Positions 15,011-24,091 of a stretch of 44,914 nt of DNA are shown in pieces. The translations under genes were made by a program, and so were the position numbers. Origin of the DNA: Thermoplasmatales archaeon (GTDB lineage: Archaea > Thermoplasmatota > E2 > DHVEG-1); NCBI GenBank assembly GCA_030672305.1, contig DAOVGR010000017.1, forward strand, positions 1-44,914. Reading direction: 5' to 3'. The notes under the pieces were generated by a model. It did not search any database. It worked only from the letters and a program-made list of their open reading frames with translations, and had not been told where the DNA came from. How positions within the stretch are numbered: position 1 is the first letter of the stretch; each line of letters starts with the position of its first letter.

Positions 15011-15508
15011 TTATAAACTTTTGGCGCCATAATTCCAAATTTCGTCACCAACATAATGAATTATATTAATTACTTTGCCTTGTGATTGTGAAATCATATC
15101 CTCACCATTTACTAAAGCAATCCCAATCGCAAGAGGTTTATGATGATTTTCATCACAGATCCATACTTGATTTCCGTCTGATATATCCCTATCCGCATCA
15201 ATTATACCTGGTGCCATAACATCAGCTCCATTTGTTACAAACTTAACAGCACCCATATCTACCACTACAAAATTTTTTTTTGGTTTATATTTGTTCAATC
15301 CATACAATGTAAAAACAATTTTGTTATCATAAGACATAAAACATGGCTCACCATCTACAAATATAATATTTGTTCCATCTAAATCCCCTGTTTCAATAGA
15401 TGACTTTTCATCGAAAAAAATATCATTAAAAATAACTTTTAGATCATTTTGATATTTTCTAATATCCCTTGATTTTAGACGGTGCCTATTTCTAATCTTC
15501 ATTGACAT
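15011..15508 (-). CDS. PUA-domain RNA-binding protein (archaeal MCT-1/Tma20-like)
   Basis: The product has 165 residues. An N-terminal region (IRNRHRLKSRDIRKYQNDL) corresponds to the pre-PUA DUF1947 segment. It is followed by a C-terminal PUA domain (about 80-155; FVVVDMGAVKFVTNGADVMAPGI, KPLAIGIALVNGEDM). This is the typical archaeal relative of eukaryotic MCTS1/Tma20, thought to act in translation or RNA modification. The start is MSMKIRN, with two possible ATGs two codons apart. It is divergent from the lsm-rpl37e operon, and the intergenic stretch holds both promoters. Confidence 0.85.
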   Translation of the reverse strand: MSMKIRNRHRLKSRDIRKYQNDLKVIFNDIFFDEKSSIETGDLDGTNIIFVDGEPCFMSYDNKIVFTLYGLNKYKPKKNFVVVDMGAVKFVTNGADVMAPGIIDADRDISDGNQVWICDENHHKPLAIGIALVNGEDMISQSQGKVINIIHYVGDEIWNYGAKSL

Positions 15509-15570
15509 GTTATTAGGGCATTTTAATATATCTTTTTAACCTTTGTCTTTAAAATAAAGAGGCCCAAATC

Positions 15571-15580
15571 CTTATAAATA
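15571..15580 (+). promoter_or_regulatory. TATA box of the lsm-rpl37e operon
   Basis: CTTATAAATA lies about 27-30 bases before the expected start near 15603, giving a leader of about 10 bases before the ATG at 15614. Confidence 0.6.
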
Positions 15581-15613
15581 AAATAGCTATTCCGTGTCTC
15601 CAAGGTTATACAC

Positions 15614-15832
15614 ATGGAAAAACCGCTAAAGATATTACATGCCAGTTTAAACAATCGAGTAATGGTAGAACTTCGTGGTGGACGTGGATACCATGGAACG
15701 CTTGATGGATACGATGTTCCTCATATGAACCTTGTACTAAAAAATGTTGAGGAAATGGAAAAGGGTGAATCAGCAGGTACACACAACACAGTAATTGTTA
15801 GAGGAGACAATATTATTTATGTTTCACCATAA
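15614..15832 (+). CDS. lsm: Archaeal Sm-like (LSm) RNA-binding protein
   Basis: The product has 72 residues. Sm1 motif: VMVELRGGRGYHGTLDGYDVPHMNLVLKN. Sm2 motif: NTVIVRGDNIIYVSP. The length is normal for the archaeal protein, which forms a ring of six or seven subunits binding U-rich RNA. The next gene, 15 bases downstream, encodes ribosomal protein L37e, the usual archaeal pairing. Confidence 0.95.
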   Translation: MEKPLKILHASLNNRVMVELRGGRGYHGTLDGYDVPHMNLVLKNVEEMEKGESAGTHNTVIVRGDNIIYVSP

Positions 15833-15847
15833 GTGAGGTAATTTATT

Positions 15848-16012
15848 ATGAGTAAAGGAACACCATCCAAAAGAGGTGGTAAAAGAACCCATACCATTTG
15901 CAGAAGATGTGGAAAGCATGCATTTCATATTCAAAAGAGAGTATGTGCTGCTTGTGGCTTTGGTAATACAAAAAAAATTAGACAGTTTAATTGGATAAAA
16001 AACAGAGTTTAG
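15848..16012 (+). CDS. rpl37e: Large-subunit ribosomal protein L37e
   Basis: The product has 54 residues: MSKGTPSKRGGKRTHTICRR, then CGKHAFHIQKRVCAACGFG. CRRCG and CAACG supply the four zinc ligands of L37e, and the basic ends bind 23S rRNA. GTGAGGT before the ATG serves as RBS. The gene is shorter than many ORF cut-offs. A T-run at about 16030-16037 lies between this gene and the convergent C25 gene and probably ends transcription. Confidence 0.95.
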   Translation: MSKGTPSKRGGKRTHTICRRCGKHAFHIQKRVCAACGFGNTKKIRQFNWIKNRV

Positions 16013-16053
16013 AATAATTGGTATAGGTAAATTTTTTTTAAATTAAATAATTA

Positions 16054-17478
16054 TTAAGGATATCCACCGATTTTTAAAGAGGGATCTCCAAATAGATTCC
16101 AAGTCTGGACAATCTGAACATCAATCCATGAGTCATTAGTTAATGGCTGGTTCCAATCAACAGGATAAGTGTCTATATACCAGCTTACAGCATTAGCCCA
16201 CGTATCTCCAATTATATCTACATTATCCTGTCCATACTGCTTGAAGAATTGGACCTCCAATATACATGCACCACCCTTAAAAGAAACCTTATCCTCTTTT
16301 GTAAATCCAAGAGCTGTACATCCGATAGTAGCAATTGATCCTCCACCAACTTTTCGAGTCATCAACCAACTCCAACATTCAATAGTTGCTTCACCTCGCC
16401 ATCTTTGAAGGCTGTTGAAAGCTTTAAAAATAGAAACATCAAACTGATTAGTATGACAACCCCCAACAACACAAATTGGTAGTTTATTTCTGTTATGTAA
16501 CAAGCGGATATGGTTGACGGTAAATGCCTTTGTCCAATTAGAGCTGTTAGTAAAATGTGTGGACCAAGTCCTTGGACTTGCGTGACCATTGAAATACAGA
16601 AAACCACAACCTTTGTTTATTGCCCTGTAAATGTCAAACCAACCATTAAGGGTCCCGTCTGAGGTATAATATGTAATAGGCCTGAAATCAGTCATATTTT
16701 CAAGTACTAAATCTGAATAATACTCCCCTTCATTTCCAACCCATGTTTCATTATAACATTCAGGATAAGTATCACCAGCAATCGCTACAATATCCCAGAA
16801 CCATGATTTATCGTATGTCGATTTTTCATATTTTATTATCTTTCTAACCATGATTCTTACTTCAAGTCTGTTTCTACAGGGAAGTCTACCTATCCCAATT
16901 TCGGGATAAAGATCTAAATATTTATCATCAGGTTGTTCTCCATAAATCCATTCACCAAAAAGACCATCATCATCAGAGTCCCAACTTGAAAAAATTCCTT
17001 CCGAATCATAGATATCTGCAAAATACAAATCACTAAGAATTTGTGTTTCCCAAGAATTACCCATTTGTACATATCTAACTGGACAATGCCAAGAATTAAA
17101 TTGACTCTTTTTCCCACCAACTAAAAGCACATAAGATATATTTCTATTATCATAAGCATCTTTAATAAATAATTTTACCTTCTCAGCATCATCTCTTCCT
17201 TCAGGACTTTGGGAATATATATCTTTTAATGTTACAATATTTGTTGAAACATTATGTTTTATTTTATGTCTAACAAGTGGGCGTAATGCAAATGAAAATT
17301 TTTTTGGACAAATGATAAGCAAATCATAATCTGAATCATCACCAATGTTATCATTTTCAACTGTTCTTTCTATTTTGTTATATGAAATTTTTGCATTAAT
17401 AATTGGAGCTACTGTTAAACAAGTAAATAGGAATTGCCTAAAATCTGCTATCCCAATCGATGCAGAGCATCGGGGCAT
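16054..17478 (-). CDS. C25 (gingipain-like) cysteine peptidase, 5' end disturbed by insertion
   Basis: As read from the first ATG the product has 474 residues. The catalytic domain is clear: YDLLIICPKKF opening, YVLLVGGKKS, DLYFADIYD, GRLPCRNRLEV, the catalytic His in YFNGHASPRTW and Cys in VVGGCHTNQFD, and the C-terminal FGDPSLKIGGYP. It is much shorter than its paralogue at 25798 because the N-terminal prodomain is missing. The first 15 residues (MPRCSASIGIADFRQ) are encoded by a palindromic inserted sequence. After them comes a truncated signal peptide (FLFTCLTVAPIINA). A separate signal-peptide start (MYKNIQKKIFVFGIVILF) lies upstream of the insertion at about 17623. Whether the current gene still yields an exported enzyme is doubtful. 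Confidence 0.8.
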   Translation of the reverse strand: MPRCSASIGIADFRQFLFTCLTVAPIINAKISYNKIERTVENDNIGDDSDYDLLIICPKKFSFALRPLVRHKIKHNVSTNIVTLKDIYSQSPEGRDDAEKVKLFIKDAYDNRNISYVLLVGGKKSQFNSWHCPVRYVQMGNSWETQILSDLYFADIYDSEGIFSSWDSDDDGLFGEWIYGEQPDDKYLDLYPEIGIGRLPCRNRLEVRIMVRKIIKYEKSTYDKSWFWDIVAIAGDTYPECYNETWVGNEGEYYSDLVLENMTDFRPITYYTSDGTLNGWFDIYRAINKGCGFLYFNGHASPRTWSTHFTNSSNWTKAFTVNHIRLLHNRNKLPICVVGGCHTNQFDVSIFKAFNSLQRWRGEATIECWSWLMTRKVGGGSIATIGCTALGFTKEDKVSFKGGACILEVQFFKQYGQDNVDIIGDTWANAVSWYIDTYPVDWNQPLTNDSWIDVQIVQTWNLFGDPSLKIGGYP

Positions 17479-17568
17479 TACGCAGATTTTCGAGACGGCA
17501 ATTCTTCGTTGATAGATTCTCAGGCGCCATCGGAGCAGAGCTCCGGGGTATTAAACCCATCTAGGAAT
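17432..17568. repeat. Palindromic MITE-like insertion at the 5' end of the C25 gene
   Basis: GAATTGCC (about 17432) pairs with GGCAATTC (about 17495-17502). Inside it AAAATCTGC pairs with GCAGATTTT, and inside that CGATGC-AGA-GCATCG forms a hairpin. A second hairpin CGGAGC-AGA-GCTCCG follows at about 17530-17546. Both are embedded in the same frame ATCG--GCAGAGC--CGGGG-ATTA, so the element carries two related copies. Its GC content is far above its surroundings. ATTCCTA occurs at both outer edges (minus strand), a possible target duplication. It has no ORF. It resembles the palindrome-rich ends of IS200/IS605 elements or their MITE/PATE derivatives (inference). Confidence 0.6.
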
Positions 17569-17732
17569 AAACAATATCACTATTCCAAAAACAAAAATTT
17601 TTTTTTGAATATTTTTATACATAATATCTACCTTTTTACAATTTTACATTATAACTATTATATAATATTTTAAAAATCTTTCTCATGAATTATAGATTAA
17701 TAGGTAATATGTCGTAAAAACATTTATAGGAG

Positions 17733-18482
17733 ATGCTCAATGCCACTTTCAAAATGAAAAAAAACAATTGTAAGTTTTACTGTTATAAAAATACTCGAAA
17801 AGGTCATTATTTTAAACCAAAAAAATTGGATAAACTAGAACTTGTAATTTTTGATATGGATGGAGTACTAACAGATATAATTAGTTCATGGAAATACATC
17901 CATGATTATTTTAAAACATCAAATGATCGATCAGTTGATGAATACCTAAAAGGGAAAATTGACGATATGGAATTTATAAAAAGAGATGTATCTTTATGGA
18001 GGGAAAACGGTAAATTAGTAACAGAAGATAAGTTAATTGAAATTTTATCAGATGTTCCATTTATGAATGGAGCGGACAAATGTATTAAAACTCTAAAAGA
18101 AAAAAACATTAAAACTGCAATTGTCAGTGCGGGTCTTGATTTATTAGCAAAAAGAACAGCTGAAGAGCTAAGGATTGATTTTGTCAAATCCAATGGTATA
18201 AAAACAGATGAAAAAGGGCGTCTTACTGGAGAGGGAATTTTAAATGTAAGGTTAATGTATAAGGATTTGGCCGTTAAATCTCTTTTAAAGGATTTGAAAA
18301 TTCCACTTGGACAAGTTGCCTCTGTTGGAAATTCATGCTTTGATATTCCCATGCTAGAAATTACAGGATTAAGTATAGCATTTAATCCATCAGATGAGTG
18401 TACAATTGAAGCAGCAGATGTTACTGTTAAAGAAAAAGATTTAAGTAAAATCTTGTCTGTTTTTGAATCCTATTTTAAATAA
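17733..18482 (+). CDS. HAD-family phosphatase (phosphoserine phosphatase-like)
   Basis: The first ATG (17733) gives 249 residues, but GGAG is only one base away; the ATG at 17754 is an alternative, and the conserved domain begins only at about residue 35. Motif I is VIFDMDGVLTD (nucleophile Asp), motif II IVSAG, a Lys in the KSLLKDL region, and motif IV VGNSCFDIPML. A helical cap lies between (SWKYIHDYF...WRENGKLV). It belongs with archaeal SerB-like HAD hydrolases, but the substrate cannot be read from the sequence. The N-terminal extension rich in Lys, Asn and Cys is unusual and may be untranslated. It converges with the serpin gene five bases downstream. Confidence 0.8.
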   Translation: MLNATFKMKKNNCKFYCYKNTRKGHYFKPKKLDKLELVIFDMDGVLTDIISSWKYIHDYFKTSNDRSVDEYLKGKIDDMEFIKRDVSLWRENGKLVTEDKLIEILSDVPFMNGADKCIKTLKEKNIKTAIVSAGLDLLAKRTAEELRIDFVKSNGIKTDEKGRLTGEGILNVRLMYKDLAVKSLLKDLKIPLGQVASVGNSCFDIPMLEITGLSIAFNPSDECTIEAADVTVKEKDLSKILSVFESYFK

Positions 18483-18487
18483 ACTTT

Positions 18488-19756
18488 TTATATTGCAGGA
18501 TTAGTAACTCTTCCCATAAAAAGAATAGCACCTGTTTCTTTGTGTTGTATTAGAAAAACAAATGGATGATCGGCTCTAAAACTATCAGGAATGGCAGTAA
18601 GCTCCATAATAATAGCTGTCGCTGCAGCTGCTTCAGTTCCCTCTTCATTTACTTCCACAAATGCTTGATGCAACGCTTTACTAATAAACAGGTTTTTTGT
18701 TCCATCCATCCCAGAAAAATCAGCAGTTCCTGGCGAGAATGCATCAATAATACCCATATCTTGAAGTAGATTATTTAATGAATATTTTGTTTCAAATTTA
18801 AATTTAGGGATTTCAACATTTATATCTATTTCATACAAATCATTCTTCCAGTTTGAAAGGTTTTCAAAATTCATTGTAGATTCAGCAATTGTAATATTAT
18901 TTTCTTTTGGAAGGATAACAAACATTGACAAATCATTACCATAATAATCCAGCTCAAGAATCTGTAAATCTTCTGATTCTGTATAATTGAAAAAAGAATC
19001 TTTGGGATCACTCATCATGTTTACTTTAACAGTTTCACTAGACATGAGTTCAAAGTCAGTTTCATAAGTCATTTTTGGATCAAATGGACTATCCCACAGT
19101 CCTTTGAAATATATTGCATTTGTTAAAACAAGTTTAGTAAGATCTGATAACATATCTGGTTGAATCATATCTTTTATCTTATCATGTGTTTGTTCTTCAA
19201 TCCAGTTGTTTATAATTTCTGCAGCTTCTACATTTTTTGAAAAATCAAGTTCATTTGCCTCTGCCATATAGAAATTTTCAAGTAAGCCTAAATATTCTTT
19301 TAAGAATTTATAATTCTGATGAGCCCAAAAAGCATTTGCAGTACTAATTGTGTAACCATCTTGATTTTGATTTAATAAATTATAAATTCTACCAAAGGAA
19401 CCAAGTGTTGGTGAATCATTTTGTAGGATATTTAGAACATTTTGCATTTCTGTTGCAGTATTTTCCCTTGCACCCTCATAAGCCATTGAAAAGGCGGTAA
19501 AAATACTATACGGTGAAAAGAAAATATTACCTTCTTCACTTATTGCAATTTTTTGATAAAAATCAAATGAGAATTCATTTAATGAATCAACAAGTAAGTT
19601 GACACTTTCTGCTGTTGCATTGGTATCATCTGCTAAAGGAGTCTCAGTAATAATAATAATTTTAGAATCTTCTTTTAAAAAATAAACTGTATAAAAAACA
19701 CCAGATAGAACAATTAAACAACCGATAATTATTGAAAATATTGCTATTTTTTTCAT
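18488..19756 (-). CDS. Membrane-anchored or secreted serpin
   Basis: The ATG at 19756 (MKKIAIFSIIIGCLIVLSGV) is preferred over a GTG three codons upstream. One N-terminal hydrophobic segment is followed by a complete serpin fold: NIFFSPYSIFTAFSMAYEGA, LTNAIYFKGLWDSPFD, FSGMDG, ISKALHQAFVEVNEEGTEAA and ADHPFVFLIQHKETGAILFMGRV. The hinge EEGTEAAAATA has the small residues needed for inhibitory insertion. By length against alpha-1-antitrypsin, P1 is Thr in MELTAIP, suggesting an elastase- or subtilisin-like target; some serpins also inhibit cysteine peptidases. With two C25 peptidases encoded nearby it may protect the cell from its own or foreign extracellular proteases (inference). Confidence 0.93.
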   Translation of the reverse strand: MKKIAIFSIIIGCLIVLSGVFYTVYFLKEDSKIIIITETPLADDTNATAESVNLLVDSLNEFSFDFYQKIAISEEGNIFFSPYSIFTAFSMAYEGARENTATEMQNVLNILQNDSPTLGSFGRIYNLLNQNQDGYTISTANAFWAHQNYKFLKEYLGLLENFYMAEANELDFSKNVEAAEIINNWIEEQTHDKIKDMIQPDMLSDLTKLVLTNAIYFKGLWDSPFDPKMTYETDFELMSSETVKVNMMSDPKDSFFNYTESEDLQILELDYYGNDLSMFVILPKENNITIAESTMNFENLSNWKNDLYEIDINVEIPKFKFETKYSLNNLLQDMGIIDAFSPGTADFSGMDGTKNLFISKALHQAFVEVNEEGTEAAAATAIIMELTAIPDSFRADHPFVFLIQHKETGAILFMGRVTNPAI

Positions 19757-19925
19757 TAATATCACTAATCTTATCTATAATAACCAGAGGATATATAAAC
19801 AGTATGAAAATGTATGGGAAAAACCAAACCTTTCAGATTGTTAAAAAAACAATTGATTTAATAGAGATTTTTAAATAATCGAAAAAGATTATGTGTGTTA
19901 ACAAGTCACTTAGGAGCATAAAAAA

Positions 19926-20246
19926 ATGGTAGAAAAAAAGAAAGAAAGATGTGTTTTAACAAGTGTTATTGAAACCGAACTTGATATCCTAAAAAGACAT
20001 ATTCATGTATTAAAAACATTACAAAAAAATCAACCTATGGGAATTATTAAATTATCTGAGATCACCGACTATCCTCAACATATGGTAAGATATTCACTAA
20101 GAATACTTGAACAAGATGGACTTATTGAGCCTTCTCCACATGGAGCTGTTATTACAGAAAAAGTGTCATCAACTATAAGTCTACTAAAAACAACTTTAAA
20201 TAATATTAGCAAAGTTGCTGAAGAAATTAAGAAATCAATTGATTAA
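19926..20246 (+). CDS. Winged-helix DNA-binding protein
   Basis: The product has 106 residues. After a basic start it reads as a winged helix: ELDILKRHIHVLKTLQKNQP, IIKLSEITDYPQHMVRYSLRILEQDGLIEPSPHG (recognition helix and wing), then a C-terminal helix (SLLKTTLNNISKVAEEIKK) that may dimerise. It matches small archaeal predicted transcription regulators. tRNA-Phe follows 24 bases after the stop. Targets unknown. Confidence 0.8.
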   Translation: MVEKKKERCVLTSVIETELDILKRHIHVLKTLQKNQPMGIIKLSEITDYPQHMVRYSLRILEQDGLIEPSPHGAVITEKVSSTISLLKTTLNNISKVAEEIKKSID

Positions 20247-20270
20247 GAAGTGTAAGGAACTTTCTTAAAT

Positions 20271-20343
20271 GCCGAGGTAACTCAGCTGGGAGAGTGCACG
20301 GCTGAAGACCGTGATGTCGTGGGTTCAAGTCCCACTCTCGGCA
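20271..20343 (+). tRNA. tRNA-Phe (anticodon GAA)
   Basis: Acceptor GCCGAGG pairs with TCTCGGC. The D arm is CTCAGCTGGGAGAG, the anticodon stem CACGG/CCGTG with loop CTGAAGA (anticodon GAA), and the T arm GTGGG-TTCAAGT-CCCAC. Discriminator A, no encoded CCA, no intron. It starts 24 bases after the winged-helix gene without a strong TATA box of its own, so it may be transcribed from upstream. Confidence 0.95.
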
Positions 20344-20467
20344 TTATTCATATTTTTTATAATATTAAATATCCGAAAAATTTTATATACTTAATATTTG
20401 TTTTAGAAATAGGGATGCTAAAATAGATTAAAACCGATAAATTTTATTTATTGGAAAGTAGGAAGGG

Positions 20468-23400
20468 ATGACATTGTATATCAAAGAAGTTAGAATGGAG
20501 AATTTCAAATCTTTCGGGAAAAAACTTTCTGTTCCTTTTTTTCCAGGGTTTACAGCTATAACAGGTCCTAATGGCTCTGGAAAAAGCAATATTGCTGATG
20601 CGATTCTTTTTGTTTTAGGTCCGAAAAGCTCAAAGGTTATGCGTGCCGGTAGACTTACAGATCTTATATTCAATGGAGGGAAAAAACATAAGAATCCTGC
20701 AAAATTTTGTAAGGTATCAGTTGTTTTTGATAACACCCATAGAAAAATGCCTGTTGATTCTGATGAAGTAATTCTCACAAGGATGATTAAACGGGCACCA
20801 TTGAAGAATGATCCTTCCAATTATTACAGTTATTTTTATGTAAATGACCGTGCTGCTTCTTATTCAGATTTTGAAAATATTCTAGTTCATGCAAGGATGT
20901 CTGGAGATGGATACAATATTGTTAAACAGGGTGATGTCACAAGCCTCATCGAGATGGGAACAATTGATCGTAGAAGATTAATTGATGATATTGCAGGCAT
21001 TAGTAATTTTGATAATGATATTAAAAAAGCTGAGAAAGAAAAAAATGAAGTTGATAATAATCTTGAAAGAATAGGTATAATACTTACAGAAATTTCCAGT
21101 CAAATCAGACAACTTAAGAACGATAGAGATGAGGCATTTAGATACAAAGAACTCAAAGATCAACTTTATGAAACAAAAGCTAAAATTGCACTTAAAAAGA
21201 AACATGATGTAGAAACACAAATGGCAGAGATAAATCATCAGATTGAATCTTATGAGTCTGAAAAAAATAAACTAGATAAAAAAAGCGTTGAATTGAAAAA
21301 TAAATATTCTGAAGCTCAAAAAGAACTTGAGGAAATCGAGAAAAAGATTGGTGACGTAGGTGGGGATGAGGTAAAAGAAATCAAATCAAAGATTGATTCT
21401 ATTAGAAGCGAGGAAATTAAAGTTGAGGAAAGAATAAATTATTCAAACGATGAAATTCTTGAAATTCAAAATGAACAGACTGAGCTTAAATCAAATCTTG
21501 AATCAATATCAAAAGAGTTGGAAGATCATATTTCTCAAAAAGAAGAAATAATTAAGAATATAGATGAAAATCAATCTATATTAACTGAAAAAGAAAACGA
21601 ACTAAATAGTTTGAAAGAGGACATTGCTCAATCGGATGATAAATCTATGGATTTAACTCATGAACTGGCAAAGATGAGGGAGGAGTATAACGATAAAAAC
21701 AGTGAGATACATGAGTTAAAACTAAAACGTAACCGATTTACTGATAAAATCGAAGCTTTAGAGCTACAGATAGCTGAAATGCAGGAGGCAAAATCAACAT
21801 ATGAATTCGAATTAAAAGATATCGATTGGCAATCTGAAGAATTCAAGAAGGATAATAAAGAGAAGAATAAAAAAACAAGTGATCTTGAGAAAAAACATTT
21901 TGAAATGAAGAAAAAGGAATCTGAACTTACTGAACAACTCTCAGATCTTGAAAATGTTATCATCAGACTCCAACGTGAACAATCAAAACTTCAGGCAGAA
22001 CATGATGCATTAAAATCTGTTCAAGGTAAGTATAATCCAGCTGTAAATGAAATCCTAAAAGCAAGAAACAATGGTTCCTTAAAAGGAGTATATGGAACTA
22101 TTGCCGAACTTGCTCAAGTTGATAAGAAATTTGAGACCGCAGTTGAGATAGCCGCTGGTTTTCGTATGCAATCAATTATTGTTGATAATGATGAAGTTGC
22201 TGCAAATGCAATTAAATTTTTACAAAAAGAAAAATTAGGCAGAGCTACTTTTCTACCATTAAATAAAATGATTACAGGTAAACCTCGTGGTAAAGCCTTG
22301 ATGACTGTAAAAGACCCTAATGCACTTGGATTTGCTATTGATTTAGTGAAATTTAAAGATGAGTATAGAGGAGCATTTTGGTATGTTTTTGGTGATACTG
22401 TTGTTGTAAATAACCTTGATGATGCACGTCGTCTTATGGGTGGTGTAAGGTTAGTTGATATTAAAGGCAGTCTTATCGAAGCAAGTGGTGCAATGGTTGG
22501 AGGGAGTACCTCTAGAACTCATCTTTCATTTACACGTACTGATAGAAGTAAATTGGAAGAAGTTACTAAAGAACTGCAAAATGCAATAGATTGTCAAGAT
22601 AAGATTTCAAATGAACTAGCAGATTTGAAAAAAGATTTTGTTGAAATTGAAAGCCATCTTGGAGAGATAAGAACAAAGGGAGATAAGGACATCCAGGTTA
22701 AAGATTTGGATGTTAGAAGAAAAGAATTTACTGGAAAGCTTGAGGTTCTCGATAAGGATTTAGAAGTAAAGATAAAGGAAAAAGAAGAGCTTTATGAAAA
22801 GAAAAAAGAGGTTATTTCTACAATTCAGGAATATAAAAAACGAATCGAAGAGTTAGATGAAACAAAGGAAGAAAAAGGAAAACTACTTTTAAAGGGAACC
22901 AAAAAAGAGCTAGCTCGAAAAGCAAGAATGCTAGAAGAAGAAGTTTCAAAGCTCCAGGAAATTGTTCTAGGATTATCATCTGAAAAAGATGCAATTGAAA
23001 AGAAAATTGAGATACTTGATGAAAGAAAAAATGAGATATCATCAAACATTGAAAACAAGTCCAAAGTAATTGAAAAATTTAAAACCTCAATTAATGAGTT
23101 AAAGGAATCCAGGTCTTCATACCGTGATGAGTTAAAAGCGCTTATGACAGTTGAAGAGCAAATGACAGGAAAGGTAAAAGAATTTACTGTAAATCGAGAC
23201 GGAATCTATAAAAAAACAGTTACAATAGAAAATGAACTTGATAAAATAAATACTCGTATTGAATCATATTATGATTTAATTTCTAGAGCAAAATATAGGA
23301 TACCAACTATTGAAGATTCAATTAAAGAACTAGAACAAGAATTGAAACTCTATAATGTGGAAATCACTGATACTAATCTACCTACTGTAGAATCCTTAAA

Positions 23401-24091
23401 AGATTCAGTGAAAGCTATAGAAGAATCCATGAGAGAATTAGAACCTGTAAATATGCGTGCTTTGGAAGAATATGAACACCAAACTGAGCGTAAGAAGAAA
23501 CTGGACGAAGATGTCAAACATTTAAAGAACCAAAAGAAAAATCTAATTATGCTCGTAAATGAAATAACTGAGAAGAAAAAGGAAAGATTTTTAGAAGTTT
23601 TTGTTTCGGTAAATACAAATTTTAAAAATATTTATGCCCAACTATCAGAAAATGGTGAAGCAGAACTTAAGCTTGAAGATCCGGAAAAAATATTTGAAAG
23701 CGGTCTAACTATAAAAGCAAGACCCAGAGGTAAAAAAGTACTATTACTCTCCGCTCTTTCAGGTGGAGAAAAAAGTATTGCTTCTATTGCTTTTATCTTT
23801 GCAATTCAGCATTATGATCCAAGTCCATTTTATGTTCTTGATGAAGTAGATATGTTTCTTGATGGTGTAAACGCTGAGACTGTATCACGTATGGTTAAAA
23901 GAAAGGCTCAGGATTCTCAATTTATTATGGTTACACTTCGAAAAATTGCTTTAAAAGAAGCAAATCATGTGTACGGCGTTACTATGAGAGATTCAGGTGT
24001 TTCTGAGATGATAGGCAACATTGATCCATCGGCAGTTGGTCCAAGTGGTGAAATAAAGATTGAAGGGGGGAAGATGATTGGAGCAGCTTAA
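20468..24091 (+). CDS. smc: Chromosome segregation ATPase SMC
   Basis: The product has 1207 residues, normal length. The Walker A GPNGSGKS is at residues 33-40. A first coiled coil spans about 170-510. The hinge is about 520-680 (GVYGTIAELAQVDKKFETAVEIAAG, LVDIKGSLIEASGAMVGG). The second coiled coil spans about 690-1030. The C-terminal head has the signature LSGGEKSIASIAFIFAI and Walker B FYVLDEVDMFLDG. It forms the archaeal condensin with ScpA and ScpB, whose genes follow directly. The start is ATG with AGGAAGGG just upstream. The ScpA start overlaps its 3' end by 14 bases. Confidence 0.98.
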   Translation: MTLYIKEVRMENFKSFGKKLSVPFFPGFTAITGPNGSGKSNIADAILFVLGPKSSKVMRAGRLTDLIFNGGKKHKNPAKFCKVSVVFDNTHRKMPVDSDEVILTRMIKRAPLKNDPSNYYSYFYVNDRAASYSDFENILVHARMSGDGYNIVKQGDVTSLIEMGTIDRRRLIDDIAGISNFDNDIKKAEKEKNEVDNNLERIGIILTEISSQIRQLKNDRDEAFRYKELKDQLYETKAKIALKKKHDVETQMAEINHQIESYESEKNKLDKKSVELKNKYSEAQKELEEIEKKIGDVGGDEVKEIKSKIDSIRSEEIKVEERINYSNDEILEIQNEQTELKSNLESISKELEDHISQKEEIIKNIDENQSILTEKENELNSLKEDIAQSDDKSMDLTHELAKMREEYNDKNSEIHELKLKRNRFTDKIEALELQIAEMQEAKSTYEFELKDIDWQSEEFKKDNKEKNKKTSDLEKKHFEMKKKESELTEQLSDLENVIIRLQREQSKLQAEHDALKSVQGKYNPAVNEILKARNNGSLKGVYGTIAELAQVDKKFETAVEIAAGFRMQSIIVDNDEVAANAIKFLQKEKLGRATFLPLNKMITGKPRGKALMTVKDPNALGFAIDLVKFKDEYRGAFWYVFGDTVVVNNLDDARRLMGGVRLVDIKGSLIEASGAMVGGSTSRTHLSFTRTDRSKLEEVTKELQNAIDCQDKISNELADLKKDFVEIESHLGEIRTKGDKDIQVKDLDVRRKEFTGKLEVLDKDLEVKIKEKEELYEKKKEVISTIQEYKKRIEELDETKEEKGKLLLKGTKKELARKARMLEEEVSKLQEIVLGLSSEKDAIEKKIEILDERKNEISSNIENKSKVIEKFKTSINELKESRSSYRDELKALMTVEEQMTGKVKEFTVNRDGIYKKTVTIENELDKINTRIESYYDLISRAKYRIPTIEDSIKELEQELKLYNVEITDTNLPTVESLKDSVKAIEESMRELEPVNMRALEEYEHQTERKKKLDEDVKHLKNQKKNLIMLVNEITEKKKERFLEVFVSVNTNFKNIYAQLSENGEAELKLEDPEKIFESGLTIKARPRGKKVLLLSALSGGEKSIASIAFIFAIQHYDPSPFYVLDEVDMFLDGVNAETVSRMVKRKAQDSQFIMVTLRKIALKEANHVYGVTMRDSGVSEMIGNIDPSAVGPSGEIKIEGGKMIGAA

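Noticed and set aside
20978-23064. Long minus-strand frames opposite smc and other Lys/Glu-rich genes
   Set aside because: Their Phe/Ser/Leu-rich translations are the expected antisense shadow of AAA/GAA-rich coiled-coil coding sequence.
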